Assembly (NCBI GenBank): GCA_035634055.1
Contig: DASQDR010000189.1
Span: forward strand, 1 to 38,674
Direction of reading: 5' to 3'
DNA length: 38,674 nucleotides
Source: JAICTV01 sp035634055
GTDB lineage: Bacteria > Planctomycetota > Phycisphaerae > Tepidisphaerales > Tepidisphaeraceae
Below the pieces are notes generated by a model. That model saw only the letters and a program-made list of their open reading frames with translations. It did not search any database and was not told the origin of the DNA. The position numbers and the translations under genes were made by a program. Shown piece by piece: positions 1 to 8,284 of the stretch (within the stretch, counting starts at the first letter, position 1; the number at the start of each line of letters is the position of its first letter).

Positions 1-93
1 CAGATCATCGATCGTCGCCACGCGCACCGTCACCGGCACGCTCGGCAGCGGAGTGATCGGGCGGCCCGAGGTGGATGCGGTGAGTTCGGACAT
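1..93 (-). CDS. N-terminal fragment of a probable GNAT-type acetyltransferase (cut by left edge)
   Basis: Thirty-one codons are open from an ATG at 93 to the window edge. The peptide begins MSELTASTSGRP and ends VTVRVATIDDL. The closing V-R-x-A-T-x-D-D-L pattern resembles the first beta strand and following turn of GNAT N-acetyltransferases, which usually start with a short leader and then (I/V)R.AT..DL. The acetyl-CoA binding loop would lie outside the window, so family membership is an inference from about ten residues. The gene is in the same direction as the two clpP genes and lies 134 bp downstream of the second one, separated by a repeat-rich spacer, so co-transcription is uncertain. 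A start is supported because the frame opens exactly at the ATG; no strong ribosome-binding site was seen. Confidence 0.5.
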   Translation of the reverse strand, partial: MSELTASTSGRPITPLPSVPVTVRVATIDDL

Positions 94-120
94 GATGTCG
101 CTCGCTGAAATGACCAAGCC

Positions 121-220
121 TCAATGACCAACAAATCACCAATGACCAATGACCAGCCAGAGTGCCCCGTGGGATTTGGACATTGGGCCTTTGTTGGTCA
201 TTGGTTCTTGGTCATTCAAC
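121..220. repeat. Inverted, internally repeated CCAATGACC / GGTCATTGG element
   Basis: The spacer between clpP and the leftmost gene contains several copies of CAATGACCA on one side (122-155) and TTGGTCATTGG on the other (194-219). The 11-mer at 139-149 is the exact reverse complement of 194-204, so the element can fold into a long hairpin. This style of low-complexity spacer repeat is common in planctomycete genomes as I know them. It may act as a transcription stop for clpP or be a small dispersed element; no coding sequence is credible here. Confidence 0.65.
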
Positions 221-227
221 AAGACGC

Positions 228-854
228 TCACAGATCTTCCGGCTGATGCGTCACCGGCATCGCGCTCTGAAGGATCTTGTCCGCACACCCATACTCCACA
301 GCCTCTTCGGCAAACAGCCAGCGGTTGCGGTCGAAGTCCTTCACGATCTGGTCGAAGGGCTTGCCGGTCCACTCGCTCATGAGCTGGTAGAGGCGATCGC
401 GGATGCGGAGCATGTGCTTGGCTTCGATGGCGAGGTCGGTCGCCTGGCCCTGGAGCACGCCGCCGATGAGCGGCTGGTGGAGCATCACCTGGGCGTTGGG
501 CAGGCAGAAGCGCTTGCCCTTGGTCCCCATTGACAGCAGCGCCGCGCCCATCGACGCCGCCATGCCAATGCAGGTGGTGGCCACGTCACAGCGCAGGTAG
601 CGCATGGTGTCGATGATGCCGAAGCCGGCCGACACCGACCCGCCGGGGGAGTTGATGTAGAACTGGATGTCGGTCTTGGGGTCGTCGTTGGAGAGGAACA
701 GCATCTGCGCGACAATGGTGCCGGCGGAGTCGTCGGTGACCGGGCCGTTGAGCAGGATGATGCGGTCCTTGAGCAGGCGCGAGTAGATGTCGTACGCCCG
801 CTCGCCGCGGCCGGACTTCTCGATCACCATCGGGACGAGTGTGTTGTTTGTCAT
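228..854 (-). CDS. clpP: ATP-dependent Clp protease proteolytic subunit ClpP (second copy)
   Basis: This 208-residue protein is a serine peptidase that forms the ClpP barrel and degrades proteins fed by ClpX or ClpA/C in the cytoplasm. The full family length is present. The catalytic triad is visible as Ser101 in GMAASMGA, His126 in MLHQP and Asp175 in DFDRN, and the substrate-channel motif INSPGGSVSAG lies at 68-76. The open frame runs further upstream, but the start at 854 gives the typical N-terminus MTNNTLVPMVIEKSGRGERAYD seen in other ClpP proteins, so the longer reading is rejected. It lies 106 bp downstream of the other clpP on the same strand. This copy has the canonical active-site surroundings, unlike its neighbour, so it is probably the standard housekeeping ClpP. 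The family assignment is secure. Confidence 0.95.
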   Translation of the reverse strand: MTNNTLVPMVIEKSGRGERAYDIYSRLLKDRIILLNGPVTDDSAGTIVAQMLFLSNDDPKTDIQFYINSPGGSVSAGFGIIDTMRYLRCDVATTCIGMAASMGAALLSMGTKGKRFCLPNAQVMLHQPLIGGVLQGQATDLAIEAKHMLRIRDRLYQLMSEWTGKPFDQIVKDFDRNRWLFAEEAVEYGCADKILQSAMPVTHQPEDL

Positions 855-904
855 GATATTTGTTCGACACCGAGGCACACGAGACGCGGGACAACGCACG
901 ACTT

Positions 905-950
905 GCTTCTGTTGATTTCTGCTCCGTGTGCTCCGTGCCTCCGTGTTGAG
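905..950. repeat. CTCCGTG short-period repeat between the clpP genes
   Basis: Three CTCCGTG copies start at 922, 931 and 939 inside a pyrimidine-rich spacer that begins TTGCTTCTGTTGATTTC. The period of 8-9 bases and the wording match dispersed spacer repeats known from Planctomycetes and relatives. It separates the two clpP genes and shows no hairpin with a T-run, so it does not look like a terminator. Confidence 0.5.
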
Positions 951-960
951 CCTTCCGCGT

Positions 961-1713
961 TTACCTGTTCGACTTTTCACCCGCCGCGCCGGTGTCGGCG
1001 GCGGTGATGCCGGTCTCCTCGCCGATCACCTCGTCGCAGATGCCGTACTTGACGGCGCCGGCAGCGTCGAAGAAGCGGTCGCGCTCCGAGTCCTCTCGCA
1101 CCTTGTCCTCCGGCTGCCCACAGCACTTGGCCATGATCTTGACCAGCGTGTCCTTGGTCTTGAGGATCTCCTCGGCCTGGATCTCGATGTCCGCCGCCTG
1201 CCCGTACACGCCGCCGTAGGGCTGGTGGATCATCACCTTGGCGTTGGGCAGGATGTAGCGCTTTCCCTTGGTGCCGGCCATGAAGACGATCGCCCCACCG
1301 CTCTCGGCGCGGCCGATGCAATAGGTGTTGACCGGGCAGTTGAGGAACTTCATCACGTCGTACATCGCCAGCGTGTCGTCGACGATCCCGCCGGGGGAGT
1401 TGATGTACAGGTGGATGTCCTGGTCGCGCTTGACGCTCTGGAGGTAGAGCATCTGCATGTAAACGCGGGCGGCGGAGATGTGGTTGATCTCGCCGACGAG
1501 GAAGATGACGCGGTTTTCGAGCAGCATTTCCTCGAGGGTCATCTCGCGGTAGCGGTTGTACCCTCCGCCGCCGCCCGGGCCCGGCATGGCCATGGGCATG
1601 TTGACCGGCCCGCGCCCGGGGATGACGACGCCGCCGTGGTTGAGCGAGGGTTGTGGCTGCTGCGCCGCCTGCAAGATGAGCCTGGGGGGAACGTGCTTTG
1701 GGTCTAGATTCAT
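961..1713 (-). CDS. clpP: ClpP-type serine protease subunit with glycine-rich N-terminal extension (first copy)
   Basis: This is a 250-residue ClpP paralogue. After a leader of about 55 residues rich in Gly, Pro and Met (GPGGGGG at 45-51), the fold starts at MTLEEMLLENRVIFL. Catalytic residues are Ser138 in GRAESGGA, His163 in MIHQP and Asp212 in ERDRFF; INSPGG lies at 104-109. The residues around the serine (AESGGA instead of AASMGA) and the Tyr-Gly-Gly after His163 differ from the neighbouring copy, which suggests a specialised second ring or heteromeric partner, as known for bacteria with two ClpP proteins. The ATG at 1713 is preceded by GAAGGA with good spacing. It is first in the clpP-clpP direction of transcription. 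The enzyme family is certain; the division of labour is inferred. Confidence 0.92.
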   Translation of the reverse strand: MNLDPKHVPPRLILQAAQQPQPSLNHGGVVIPGRGPVNMPMAMPGPGGGGGYNRYREMTLEEMLLENRVIFLVGEINHISAARVYMQMLYLQSVKRDQDIHLYINSPGGIVDDTLAMYDVMKFLNCPVNTYCIGRAESGGAIVFMAGTKGKRYILPNAKVMIHQPYGGVYGQAADIEIQAEEILKTKDTLVKIMAKCCGQPEDKVREDSERDRFFDAAGAVKYGICDEVIGEETGITAADTGAAGEKSNR

Positions 1714-2156
1714 GGGCGATCCTTCGTTCGTCGCTGTGGCTGAGGCGAGGGATCGTACGCCGGTGGGCGCGGGGGGTCAATGAACCGCAAGTCGTGGCGC
1801 GCGGGCGACGTGCGCGCCGCAACTCGGGCGCGTGCCGGCGCGGCACGAATAACGTTCCAAAACCGTTTCGGCCCCCGCGCTCGCCGCCGCCGCCGCCGGG
1901 ACGCCTGCGGCGGGCGCGGGGGCCGCCGGCGCGCTCGCGCTTCCGCGTGACGCGATCTCAGATTTCTTATTCGCAAGAGTGCAGGCGGGCACCCGCGCCG
2001 GCCGGGTACGCTCGTTATGCTGCCGGGTCGCGTGTCGCCGTGACTTGGAAAGTGATGCGCGTGCGCGCCGCGCGTCGGATGTTGGCAGCGCGATTGAGCC
2101 GACGATAGATTTCGGCGCACGCGCGCGGGGAAGGCACCGGTCAAAGGAAACGCTTC
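1714..2156. other. Divergent spacer between clpP and a membrane-protein gene
   Basis: These 443 bp separate divergent genes and must hold both promoters. The sequence is mostly very GC-rich, with a short AT-richer island at 1955-1975 (GATTTCTTATTCGC). No convincing -35/-10 pair, CIRCE element, RNA gene or conserved small frame was recognised. The long open frames here lack protein-like composition. Confidence 0.5.
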
Positions 2157-2645
2157 ATGGACGTCCGCGACACGCTCAACCAGCATCCCCGGGCCGTCAC
2201 CTTCACGGTCATCAGCGTGATCGTGGTGGGCCTGGGGCTGATCCTCTGGCGCGGGAGCGGCGGCTCGCCGGACGAGGCGTCGGCGCTGGAGCAGGCGTTT
2301 TACTCCACCGACGACGGCACCTCCTGGTTCTCCGACGACCGCCGGAAGATCTACCCCTTCGACCGCGACGGCAAGCCCGCCTATCGGGCGTACGTCTTCA
2401 AGTGCGGCGAGCAGGGCAAGCCGTTCGTCGCCTACCTGGAGCGCTTCACCGAATCCGCCCGCAAGGAGCTGATGAATAAGCAGGCGCCCGCGCAAGCGGG
2501 TCGGCCGGTGGCGGCGGAGGGGCTGGAGGTGAAGAAGCCGCGCGAGGCGGAGTGGGTGAAGGCCTCCACCGCGAAGGGGAACGCCACCATGACCCCCACC
2601 TGCCCGGACAACCCCGCCGGGCCGGTCCAGCCGGTGCTTCCGTAG
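2157..2645 (+). CDS. Small single-pass membrane protein of unknown function
   Basis: I do not recognise this 162-residue protein. It starts MDVRDTLNQHPRAVTF, followed by one clear transmembrane helix at about 14-32 (TFTVISVIVVGLGLILW). The rest is hydrophilic and probably outside the membrane. It contains YSTDDGTSWFSDD near 50-62, an aromatic/Asp-rich stretch with Lys-Cys-Gly-Glu at 83-86, and a charged C-terminal third ending Pro-rich. The ATG at 2157 has AAAGGAAA about seven bases upstream, which decides the start. It is transcribed away from clpP and is followed by a 230-bp AT-richer gap before the PEP-CTERM cluster, so it is likely a single-gene unit. Composition and codon use look like a normal resident gene. 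Confidence 0.75.
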   Translation: MDVRDTLNQHPRAVTFTVISVIVVGLGLILWRGSGGSPDEASALEQAFYSTDDGTSWFSDDRRKIYPFDRDGKPAYRAYVFKCGEQGKPFVAYLERFTESARKELMNKQAPAQAGRPVAAEGLEVKKPREAEWVKASTAKGNATMTPTCPDNPAGPVQPVLP

Positions 2646-2875
2646 GCCCGTGAACTCCGGCGCACGGCCCCGCTCGGTGGCCAAAATTCCATCACCTCCG
2701 CCCGGCCCGACCCGCGCGCGAGCCCCCGTCGTAATTTCAAAGCTTCAATTCGCAACATTACAGGGCGGGGCTCGAATTCCGGTGTAAAGTTAAGTATCCA
2801 AAGCTCCTGCACGCCGCGCGGTGCGTCTGGCCGATGGCGGGGGCGGCGGTCGCTGCAAATCACTTCGGAGGGTTT

Positions 2876-3598
2876 ATGTTTAGCCGCTTCCCCGTCGCGC
2901 TCTGCGCGATTGTCCTCGGAATTTGCCTGCTGTTGCCGTCGGTCGCCTCGGCGGCGACCTACGACGACGCCACCGGCGAGAACTTCACCGGCAGCCCCGG
3001 CTTCCTCGACATCGATTCGGTCGAGGTCACCAACGACGCCAGCACCATCACCTTCAAGATCGCCAGCGCGTCGTCCTTCGCCGCCCCCAACGACTGGGGC
3101 AAGTTCCTGATCGGCGTGGACTCCGTCGCCGGCGGCAAGACCGACAATGGCACCCGCTGGGACCCCGCCCGCCCGATCAACATGCCCAGCGGCATGGACT
3201 ACTGGGTCGACAACTGGCTGACCTTCGGCGGCGGCGCGCAGGTCTGGAAGTACGACCCGGCCAACCCCTCGGCGGCCAACGGCTTCGATCCGACCTCGAC
3301 CGGCTCGGCCACCAGCGTCATCGACGCGACCAACACCAGCATCGCGCTCACGTTCCCGCTGTCCGCCTTCGGGCTGCAGAGCGGCGGGACGTTCTCCTTC
3401 GACGTCTGGGGCACCGGCGGCGGGGCCGACAGCGCCTACGACTCGCTGAGGGACCAGGACGTGGCCGCGCCGACGTGGAGCGGCCCGTACTCGGCGACGG
3501 AGCTCAACAGCTACACCGTCGTCGTCCCGGAGCCGGGCACGCTGGGCCTCGCGGGCATCGCGCTGCTCGCGGTCGCCCGTCGCCGCTCGCGCGACTGA
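2876..3598 (+). CDS. Secreted CBM-like protein with PEP-CTERM sorting tail
   Basis: This 240-residue exported protein has an N-terminal signal peptide (MFSRFPVALCAIVLGICLLL, cleavage near ASAA at about 28-29). A beta-rich middle begins ATYDD and reads LDIDSVEVTNDASTITFKI, the phrasing of CBM9/DOMON-like sandwich domains that bind sugars. The C-terminal tail is VVPEPGTLGLAGIALLAVARRRSRD. The tail has the three parts of a PEP-CTERM signal: the Pro-Glu-Pro motif, a hydrophobic stretch and a basic end. Exosortase is expected to process it at the outer surface. The ATG at 2876 follows GGAGG with five-base spacing, so an upstream in-frame ATG at 2834 is rejected. It opens a cluster with two GH53 genes, so a role in binding plant galactan or displaying the enzymes is plausible. 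The sugar-binding role is inferred. Confidence 0.82.
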   Translation: MFSRFPVALCAIVLGICLLLPSVASAATYDDATGENFTGSPGFLDIDSVEVTNDASTITFKIASASSFAAPNDWGKFLIGVDSVAGGKTDNGTRWDPARPINMPSGMDYWVDNWLTFGGGAQVWKYDPANPSAANGFDPTSTGSATSVIDATNTSIALTFPLSAFGLQSGGTFSFDVWGTGGGADSAYDSLRDQDVAAPTWSGPYSATELNSYTVVVPEPGTLGLAGIALLAVARRRSRD

Positions 3599-3658
3599 AG
3601 GGCGCAGCCCGCGCGGCCGGTCGCGCAGCGGACGCTTGATGGAAAGCCAGGGAGGACG

Positions 3659-4945
3659 ATGAAGCTGGGCCGCTCGGGGTGGATGAGGACGGTGGTCACG
3701 ATCTGCGTCGGCACGGCAGCGATGGCGGCCGCGCCGATCGCGCGCGCGGCGCCTGCGAACCCGTATTACGTCGGCGGGTCGATGACCTTCGCGTCCTACA
3801 TGAAGGACCGCGGGTACGTCTACAAGGAGAACAACGTCCCCACCGACCCGTTCCTGAGCCTGAAGAACCACGGCGCCAACATCGTCCGCCTGGAGGACAA
3901 GTTCGGCCCGTACGAGAACAGCTACACGCCCGCGGGCGTGCCGGCGGACTGGCCCAAGTGGAGCCGCGTCTCGGCCGACGCCAAGCATGCCAAGGCGGTC
4001 GGGCTCAACACCTTCCTCACCTTCACCTTCAACAGCCTGGGTGACCCGCAGCCGCTGGCGAACACCGTGCCGGCGGAGTGGGCGAACCTGACCGTCGCGC
4101 AGCTCGAGCAGCAGGTCTACAACTACACGTATTCCAAGCTGAACGAGCTGGGGCAGGCGGGCGCGCTGCCGAAGTTCGTGTCGATCGGCAACGAGGTGAA
4201 CGGCGCGTTCCTCGCCCCCGCCGGCTCGCCGACCAGCTATCACGTCCCGTCGCGCGACGCCCGGCTGATGAACGCCGGCTACGACGCCGTCCGCGCCGTC
4301 TCGCAGCTCTACAACGCGCCGATCAAGACCGTCGCCCATATCGCCGGCCCGGACAACGTCGGCTGGTGGATGCAGCAGTACGACGGCCACCTCGGCGACC
4401 ACGTCGACGTGCTCGCCCTGTCGTACTACCCCGGCTGGCACAGCATGAACGAGTGGTCGAGCTGGAAGCAGCTCGTCGACCACCTGCGCACGCAGTACGA
4501 CAAGGAGATGATGGTCCTGGAAACCGCCGCCAGTTGGAGGACGACCGGCGCGGGCGCGTACGACAACCACACCAACATCTACCAGAACCCGCTCCAGTCC
4601 ACGTACGACTCGGCCGCGCAGAAGCAGTGGCTGACCAACCTGTCGCTGGACGTGATCAACGCCGGCGGGCTCGGCGCAATCACCTGGGGCGGCGACTGGA
4701 CCGCGGCGAACTCGATCGTCGTCTACCCGGACCAGTACGGGCCGGGATCGTCGTGGGAGAACAACGCCTTCTGGGACCGCAACGGCAACGTGCACGCGGG
4801 CATCGACTGGGCAGCGGCGGTGCATACCGCGCTGCCGGAGCCGGGGTCGGCCGTCAGCGTCGGAATCGCGCTGGCCGCCGTTGCGTCGCGTCGCTCGCGC
4901 GCGGGCCGCGGCATTGGCCGCCTACTGTCGGATCGACCTCTATGA
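3659..4945 (+). CDS. GH53-type arabinogalactan endo-beta-1,4-galactanase homologue with PEP-CTERM tail
   Basis: This secreted 428-residue glycoside hydrolase family 53 homologue would cut beta-1,4-galactan chains of pectin. A signal peptide covers about 1-31 (ending ARAA). The mature part has a TIM-barrel pattern: FLSLKNHGANIVRLEDKF for the usual Arg-containing strand 2, the general-acid Glu179 in VSIGNEV, LSYYPGW at 254-260 and the nucleophile Glu289 in MVLETAASW. The highly conserved FHYSDxWADP element of GH53 is replaced here by FTFNSLGDPQ at 122-131, so substrate use may differ. The C-terminus carries LPEPGSAVSVGIALAAVASRR at 392-412, a PEP-CTERM signal followed by a 16-residue basic extension. 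GGAGG lies just before the ATG. The stop overlaps the next GH53 start (ATGA), which suggests translational coupling. Confidence 0.85.
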   Translation: MKLGRSGWMRTVVTICVGTAAMAAAPIARAAPANPYYVGGSMTFASYMKDRGYVYKENNVPTDPFLSLKNHGANIVRLEDKFGPYENSYTPAGVPADWPKWSRVSADAKHAKAVGLNTFLTFTFNSLGDPQPLANTVPAEWANLTVAQLEQQVYNYTYSKLNELGQAGALPKFVSIGNEVNGAFLAPAGSPTSYHVPSRDARLMNAGYDAVRAVSQLYNAPIKTVAHIAGPDNVGWWMQQYDGHLGDHVDVLALSYYPGWHSMNEWSSWKQLVDHLRTQYDKEMMVLETAASWRTTGAGAYDNHTNIYQNPLQSTYDSAAQKQWLTNLSLDVINAGGLGAITWGGDWTAANSIVVYPDQYGPGSSWENNAFWDRNGNVHAGIDWAAAVHTALPEPGSAVSVGIALAAVASRRSRAGRGIGRLLSDRPL

Positions 4946-6162
4946 TGCGTGCAACCCTGACCGCCCGCCATAGGGCGCTTCTCATCCTGTCGTTCGGGCT
5001 GCTTCTGCTCGGCGCGCGCGAGGCGTGCGCGGCGACGGCGGCGACAACATCCGCCGCGGCGGGCGCCACCGCGCCCCGCGGGGACCGCGCGTTCATCGTC
5101 GGCGGCGACATCTCGACACTGCCGGAGCTGGAGAAGGCGGGCGCCGTCTACCGCGATAACGGCCGGCCCGCCGACGCCATCGCCATCCTGCGCGGCCGGG
5201 GCTTCAACCTCTTCCGCGTCCGCCTGTTCGTCAACCCGAACCCCAACTACGCCGCCACCGGCGGCGCCACGCAGGACCTGGCGTACGTGCGGGCGCTGGC
5301 CAAGCGGATCAAGCAGTCGGGCGCGGCGCTGATGCTGGACTTCCACTACTCCGACACCTGGGCCGACCCGGCCAAGCAGTACAAGCCGGCGGCGTGGAAA
5401 GACCTGGACTTCGACGCGCTGGAGCGCAAGGTCCACGACTACACCGCGGAAGTGCTGCGCGACCTGCGGCAGGACGGGATCGTTCCCGAAATGGTGCAGG
5501 TCGGAAACGAGATCGCGTCGGGCATGATCTGGCCGGACGGAAAGGTCAGCGGCGCCAAGCCGCCGGACGACGCGCGCCAGTGGGAGCGATTTGCCCGGCT
5601 GATCAAGGCGGGCGTGAAGGCGGTGCGCGCGGCGCAGACCGACGGCCCGCCCATCCGCGTGATGCTCCACATCCACGGTGGCGGGCGCGCGGGGCTGCCC
5701 AAGTGGTTCTTCGAGAAGCTCCGCCCGCACGATGTCGATTTCGACGTGGTCGGTCTGAGCTTCTACCCCGCGTGGGACGACACGCTTGACGCGCTGAAGC
5801 AGAACATGGCTGACCTCGTGCAGGGCTGGGGAAAAGACGTGCTGATCGCCGAGGCGAGCTACCCCTGGCAGACGCTTCCGGACGTGCAGAAGCCGGCGCT
5901 CACCTGGCCGCAGACGCCGCAGGGGCAGCGGCAGTTCGTGCAGGAGATGGTGGCGGCGCTCAGAGCGGTCCCCGATGGGCGCGGGATCGGCTTCGTGTGG
6001 TGGTATCCCGAGGCAACTCCCGTGCGCGGGCTGCGCGTCTGGCGCGAGGGGAGGGAAGGCCTCTTCGACGCCGAGGGCAACCCCCAGCCGTCGCTCGACC
6101 TCTTCAAGCCGGAGCAACCCGCCACGCAGGCTGCCGACGCGCCCGGCGCCAGCCCCAAGTAG
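4942..6162 (+). CDS. GH53 arabinogalactan endo-beta-1,4-galactanase (canonical active site)
   Basis: This 406-residue secreted GH53 enzyme should hydrolyse internal beta-1,4-galactosidic bonds in galactan or arabinogalactan. A hydrophobic signal lies at 11-30 (ending EACAA). Family landmarks are complete: VGGDIST at 53-59, FNLFRVRLF at 88-96, the diagnostic FHYSDTWADP at 134-143, the general acid Glu190 in VQVGNEIASG, GLSFYPAW at 271-278 and the nucleophile Glu304 in IAEASYPW. Unlike the upstream copy it has no PEP-CTERM tail and ends in a Pro/Ala-rich linker, so it may be released or held in the periplasm. The ATG at 4942 overlaps the previous stop by four bases. The two enzymes look like an ancient duplication in which one copy gained or kept the surface signal and diverged at the active-site rim. 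Confidence 0.92.
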   Translation: MMRATLTARHRALLILSFGLLLLGAREACAATAATTSAAAGATAPRGDRAFIVGGDISTLPELEKAGAVYRDNGRPADAIAILRGRGFNLFRVRLFVNPNPNYAATGGATQDLAYVRALAKRIKQSGAALMLDFHYSDTWADPAKQYKPAAWKDLDFDALERKVHDYTAEVLRDLRQDGIVPEMVQVGNEIASGMIWPDGKVSGAKPPDDARQWERFARLIKAGVKAVRAAQTDGPPIRVMLHIHGGGRAGLPKWFFEKLRPHDVDFDVVGLSFYPAWDDTLDALKQNMADLVQGWGKDVLIAEASYPWQTLPDVQKPALTWPQTPQGQRQFVQEMVAALRAVPDGRGIGFVWWYPEATPVRGLRVWREGREGLFDAEGNPQPSLDLFKPEQPATQAADAPGASPK

Positions 6163-6222
6163 TTAGCGAACCCGCAGCGGCGGCGACGACATGCCGCCGT
6201 TGCACCGATCTGGGAGAGTGAC

Positions 6223-8010
6223 ATGCGTACTGCTGATCGTTCGTCCGCCATCCGGCTCGCCGTCTCCGCTGGGCTCTCGCTCGGGCTTTGCGGCTCCGCG
6301 CTTGCCACGACCTTCACCGAGTCGCACACCGGCGGCGGGAGCTGGAACACCATCTACGCGCAGGGCTTCTCGCCTTCGGTCGCGCCCTCGCCCAGCCCCG
6401 GGTCGGCGGCGGGCGACCCCGTTTACCTCCAACAGTTCGAGTTCTACAAGTCCGGCCAGGCGGACGCGGCGTCGAACGTGCGCCTGGTCATCCTCAACAA
6501 CTACTTCGCCAACCTCCAGGGATTGACCACCGCTTCGCCGGCGGTCGTGGGCGTCTCGACCAACACCGTCGCCAGCACCGCCGGGCTGGCGACGGGCGCG
6601 GCGATCCTGTTCGACTTCGACAACCTCTCGCTCGCCTACGGCAGCGACTACGCGGCCGCGGTGATGAGCGTCGGCGCGGGCGGCGAGCTGACGCCGGTGA
6701 AAATCTCGGCGCTGCACGCGAATTACACGCAGGTCACGCCGGGCGATTACCGCCCCGCCACCAACTACGGGACCGAAGCGCAGTACCAGTATGCCGTCAG
6801 CAACTTCATCAACTCCGATTCCTTTGGGCAGTTCTTCAGCGTCTTCAGCTACGGCGGCGACGCGAACTTCACCGCGACGCTGAACAGCGCGGCCCCGTTG
6901 CGGTGGAACCGCGGCGACTCGGGTAGCTGGACGGCGCCGGAGAACTGGGCCGGCGGCGTGCCCAACGGCGCGGACGCATCAGCGGTGTTCGGCGGGGCCG
7001 CGACCGCGCCGGTCACGGTGACGCTGGATACCAGCGTCGTCGCCGGCTCCGTCCGCTTCGACAACGCCACGCACGGCTACTCGATCGACGGAACCGGCGG
7101 GCTGACGCTGAACGCCACCACCAGCGTCGCCGCCATCCGCGCCGCCAGCGGCAACCATGCGATTAACGTGCCGGTGACGCTGGCGGATGACACGACGGTG
7201 ACGGTGGTCGCGCCCGGCGCCACGGTGGCACTGTCGAAGCTGGCACCGTCGGCCGTCGCGCTCAGCAAGCACGGGGCGGGCACGCTGGTCGTCAACAACG
7301 TGCGCGCGGGCGGGCTGACCGTGCGGGAAGGGATCGTGAAGGTCGCCGCCAACGGAACCGCCAGCGGCACGAGCAACGTGCCCGCGCTGACGGTTGCCGC
7401 CGGCGCGACGCTCGACCTGACGGACAACAAGCTCGTCACCGACGCCGCCGTCGGCACCTTCGCCGGCTCGGCGTACGATGGCGTCACGGGGCTGGTCCAG
7501 TCCGGCCGCAACGGCGGCGCGTGGAATGGTTCCGGCATCATCACCAGCCTGGCGGACGCCAAGTCGCCGACGCTCCGGACCAGCATCGGCGTCGCCACCG
7601 GCGCGCAGGCGAAGGGCTTGGCCCCCGGCCAGACCGCGACGTGGGGCGGGCAGGCGATCACCGCCACCTCGACGCTGCTGATGTACACCTACGCCGGCGA
7701 CGCGAACCTCGACGGGAAGATCAACGGCGACGATTACTTCCAGATCGACAGCCATGTTGGCGCAGCCGGCGCCGGGTGGTTCAACGGCGACTTCGACTAC
7801 AACGGGAAGGTCAACGGCGACGACTACTTCCTGATCGACTCCAACGTCAACGGGCAGACGCTGGGGACCTTCCCCGCCGGCGCGGGTGTCGCCGATGGCA
7901 TCGCAGATGGCGTGGCGGCCGTGCCCGAGCCCGCGTCCGCCGCGGCCGTTGCACTCATGGCGGCGGTCGCGTCGCTCCGCCGCCGACGGCGACAGCAGAC
8001 TTGCTGCTAA
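6223..8010 (+). CDS. Secreted autotransporter-like beta-repeat protein with dockerin-like repeats and PEP-CTERM tail
   Basis: This 595-residue extracellular protein starts with a signal peptide ending SALA near 29. Residues 30-225 form an unrecognised domain beginning TFTESHTGGGSWN. From about 226 comes a passenger-like beta-helix region (LRWNRGDSGSW, then ENWAGGVPN, LTVREGIVKVAANGT), the pattern of autotransporter-associated beta-strand repeats. From about 490 two calcium-loop motifs follow, DANLDGKINGDD and DFDYNGKVNGDD, resembling dockerin type I repeats. The tail VPEPASAAAVALMAAVASLRRRRR (567-590) is a PEP-CTERM signal. GGGAGAG precedes the ATG. It is the last gene of the secreted cluster and is followed by a hairpin terminator. 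The stretch from about residue 390 to 550 closely matches the C-terminus of the giant protein at 18925-25530. The function is unknown; a structural or surface role is likely. Confidence 0.85.
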   Translation: MRTADRSSAIRLAVSAGLSLGLCGSALATTFTESHTGGGSWNTIYAQGFSPSVAPSPSPGSAAGDPVYLQQFEFYKSGQADAASNVRLVILNNYFANLQGLTTASPAVVGVSTNTVASTAGLATGAAILFDFDNLSLAYGSDYAAAVMSVGAGGELTPVKISALHANYTQVTPGDYRPATNYGTEAQYQYAVSNFINSDSFGQFFSVFSYGGDANFTATLNSAAPLRWNRGDSGSWTAPENWAGGVPNGADASAVFGGAATAPVTVTLDTSVVAGSVRFDNATHGYSIDGTGGLTLNATTSVAAIRAASGNHAINVPVTLADDTTVTVVAPGATVALSKLAPSAVALSKHGAGTLVVNNVRAGGLTVREGIVKVAANGTASGTSNVPALTVAAGATLDLTDNKLVTDAAVGTFAGSAYDGVTGLVQSGRNGGAWNGSGIITSLADAKSPTLRTSIGVATGAQAKGLAPGQTATWGGQAITATSTLLMYTYAGDANLDGKINGDDYFQIDSHVGAAGAGWFNGDFDYNGKVNGDDYFLIDSNVNGQTLGTFPAGAGVADGIADGVAAVPEPASAAAVALMAAVASLRRRRRQQTCC

Positions 8011-8043
8011 CACGCTTCGAGCTTGTGCTCTCTCTCTCCCTGT

Positions 8044-8085
8044 GGCGGCGGCGCGTCCCCTACGCGCCGCCGCCGCGGTTTTTTT
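8044..8085 (+). terminator. Rho-independent terminator of the GH53/PEP-CTERM cluster
   Basis: A perfect 13-bp stem (8044-8056 with 8062-8074) with a five-base CCCCT loop is followed by four bases and then seven T residues (8079-8085). It lies 33 bp after the stop at 8010 and should end transcripts of the secreted cluster. Confidence 0.88.
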
Positions 8086-8100
8086 GCGGTGCGCCTGCGC

Positions 8101-8176
8101 GACGGGGCGTGCGCCACGTCGCCTGAACGACGGCGCGTGCGTGACGGCGCGTGCGCGACGCGACGCGACGCGACGC
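8101..8176. repeat. GACGGCGCGTGCG tandem and GACGC micro-repeats
   Basis: Two adjacent 14-bp units beginning GACGGCGCGTGCG (8129-8142, 8143-8156) follow a diverged copy at 8101-8114. They run into four GACGC pentamers (8157-8176). The block lies between the terminator and the next promoter and has no credible coding role. Confidence 0.6.
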
Positions 8177-8284
8177 GCTCGCAGGGGCGGAGCCACGAGC
8201 GCGGATCTCCGGACCATCTGCTTGTTGTTCAACCACCTTCCACGCCGCGCCGCGCGCGGCGATGTCAACGCCGCCGGCGCGGGC

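Noticed and set aside
1955..1990. Possible CIRCE or heat-shock promoter before clpP
   Set aside because: GAGTGC is present once but lacks the inverted partner, and no consensus promoter spacing was found.
2432..4825. A 797-codon minus-strand frame opposite the CBM-like and first GH53 genes
   Set aside because: The plus strand carries signal peptides, catalytic residues and PEP-CTERM tails. The minus frame is a shadow with Arg/Val/Asp bias.
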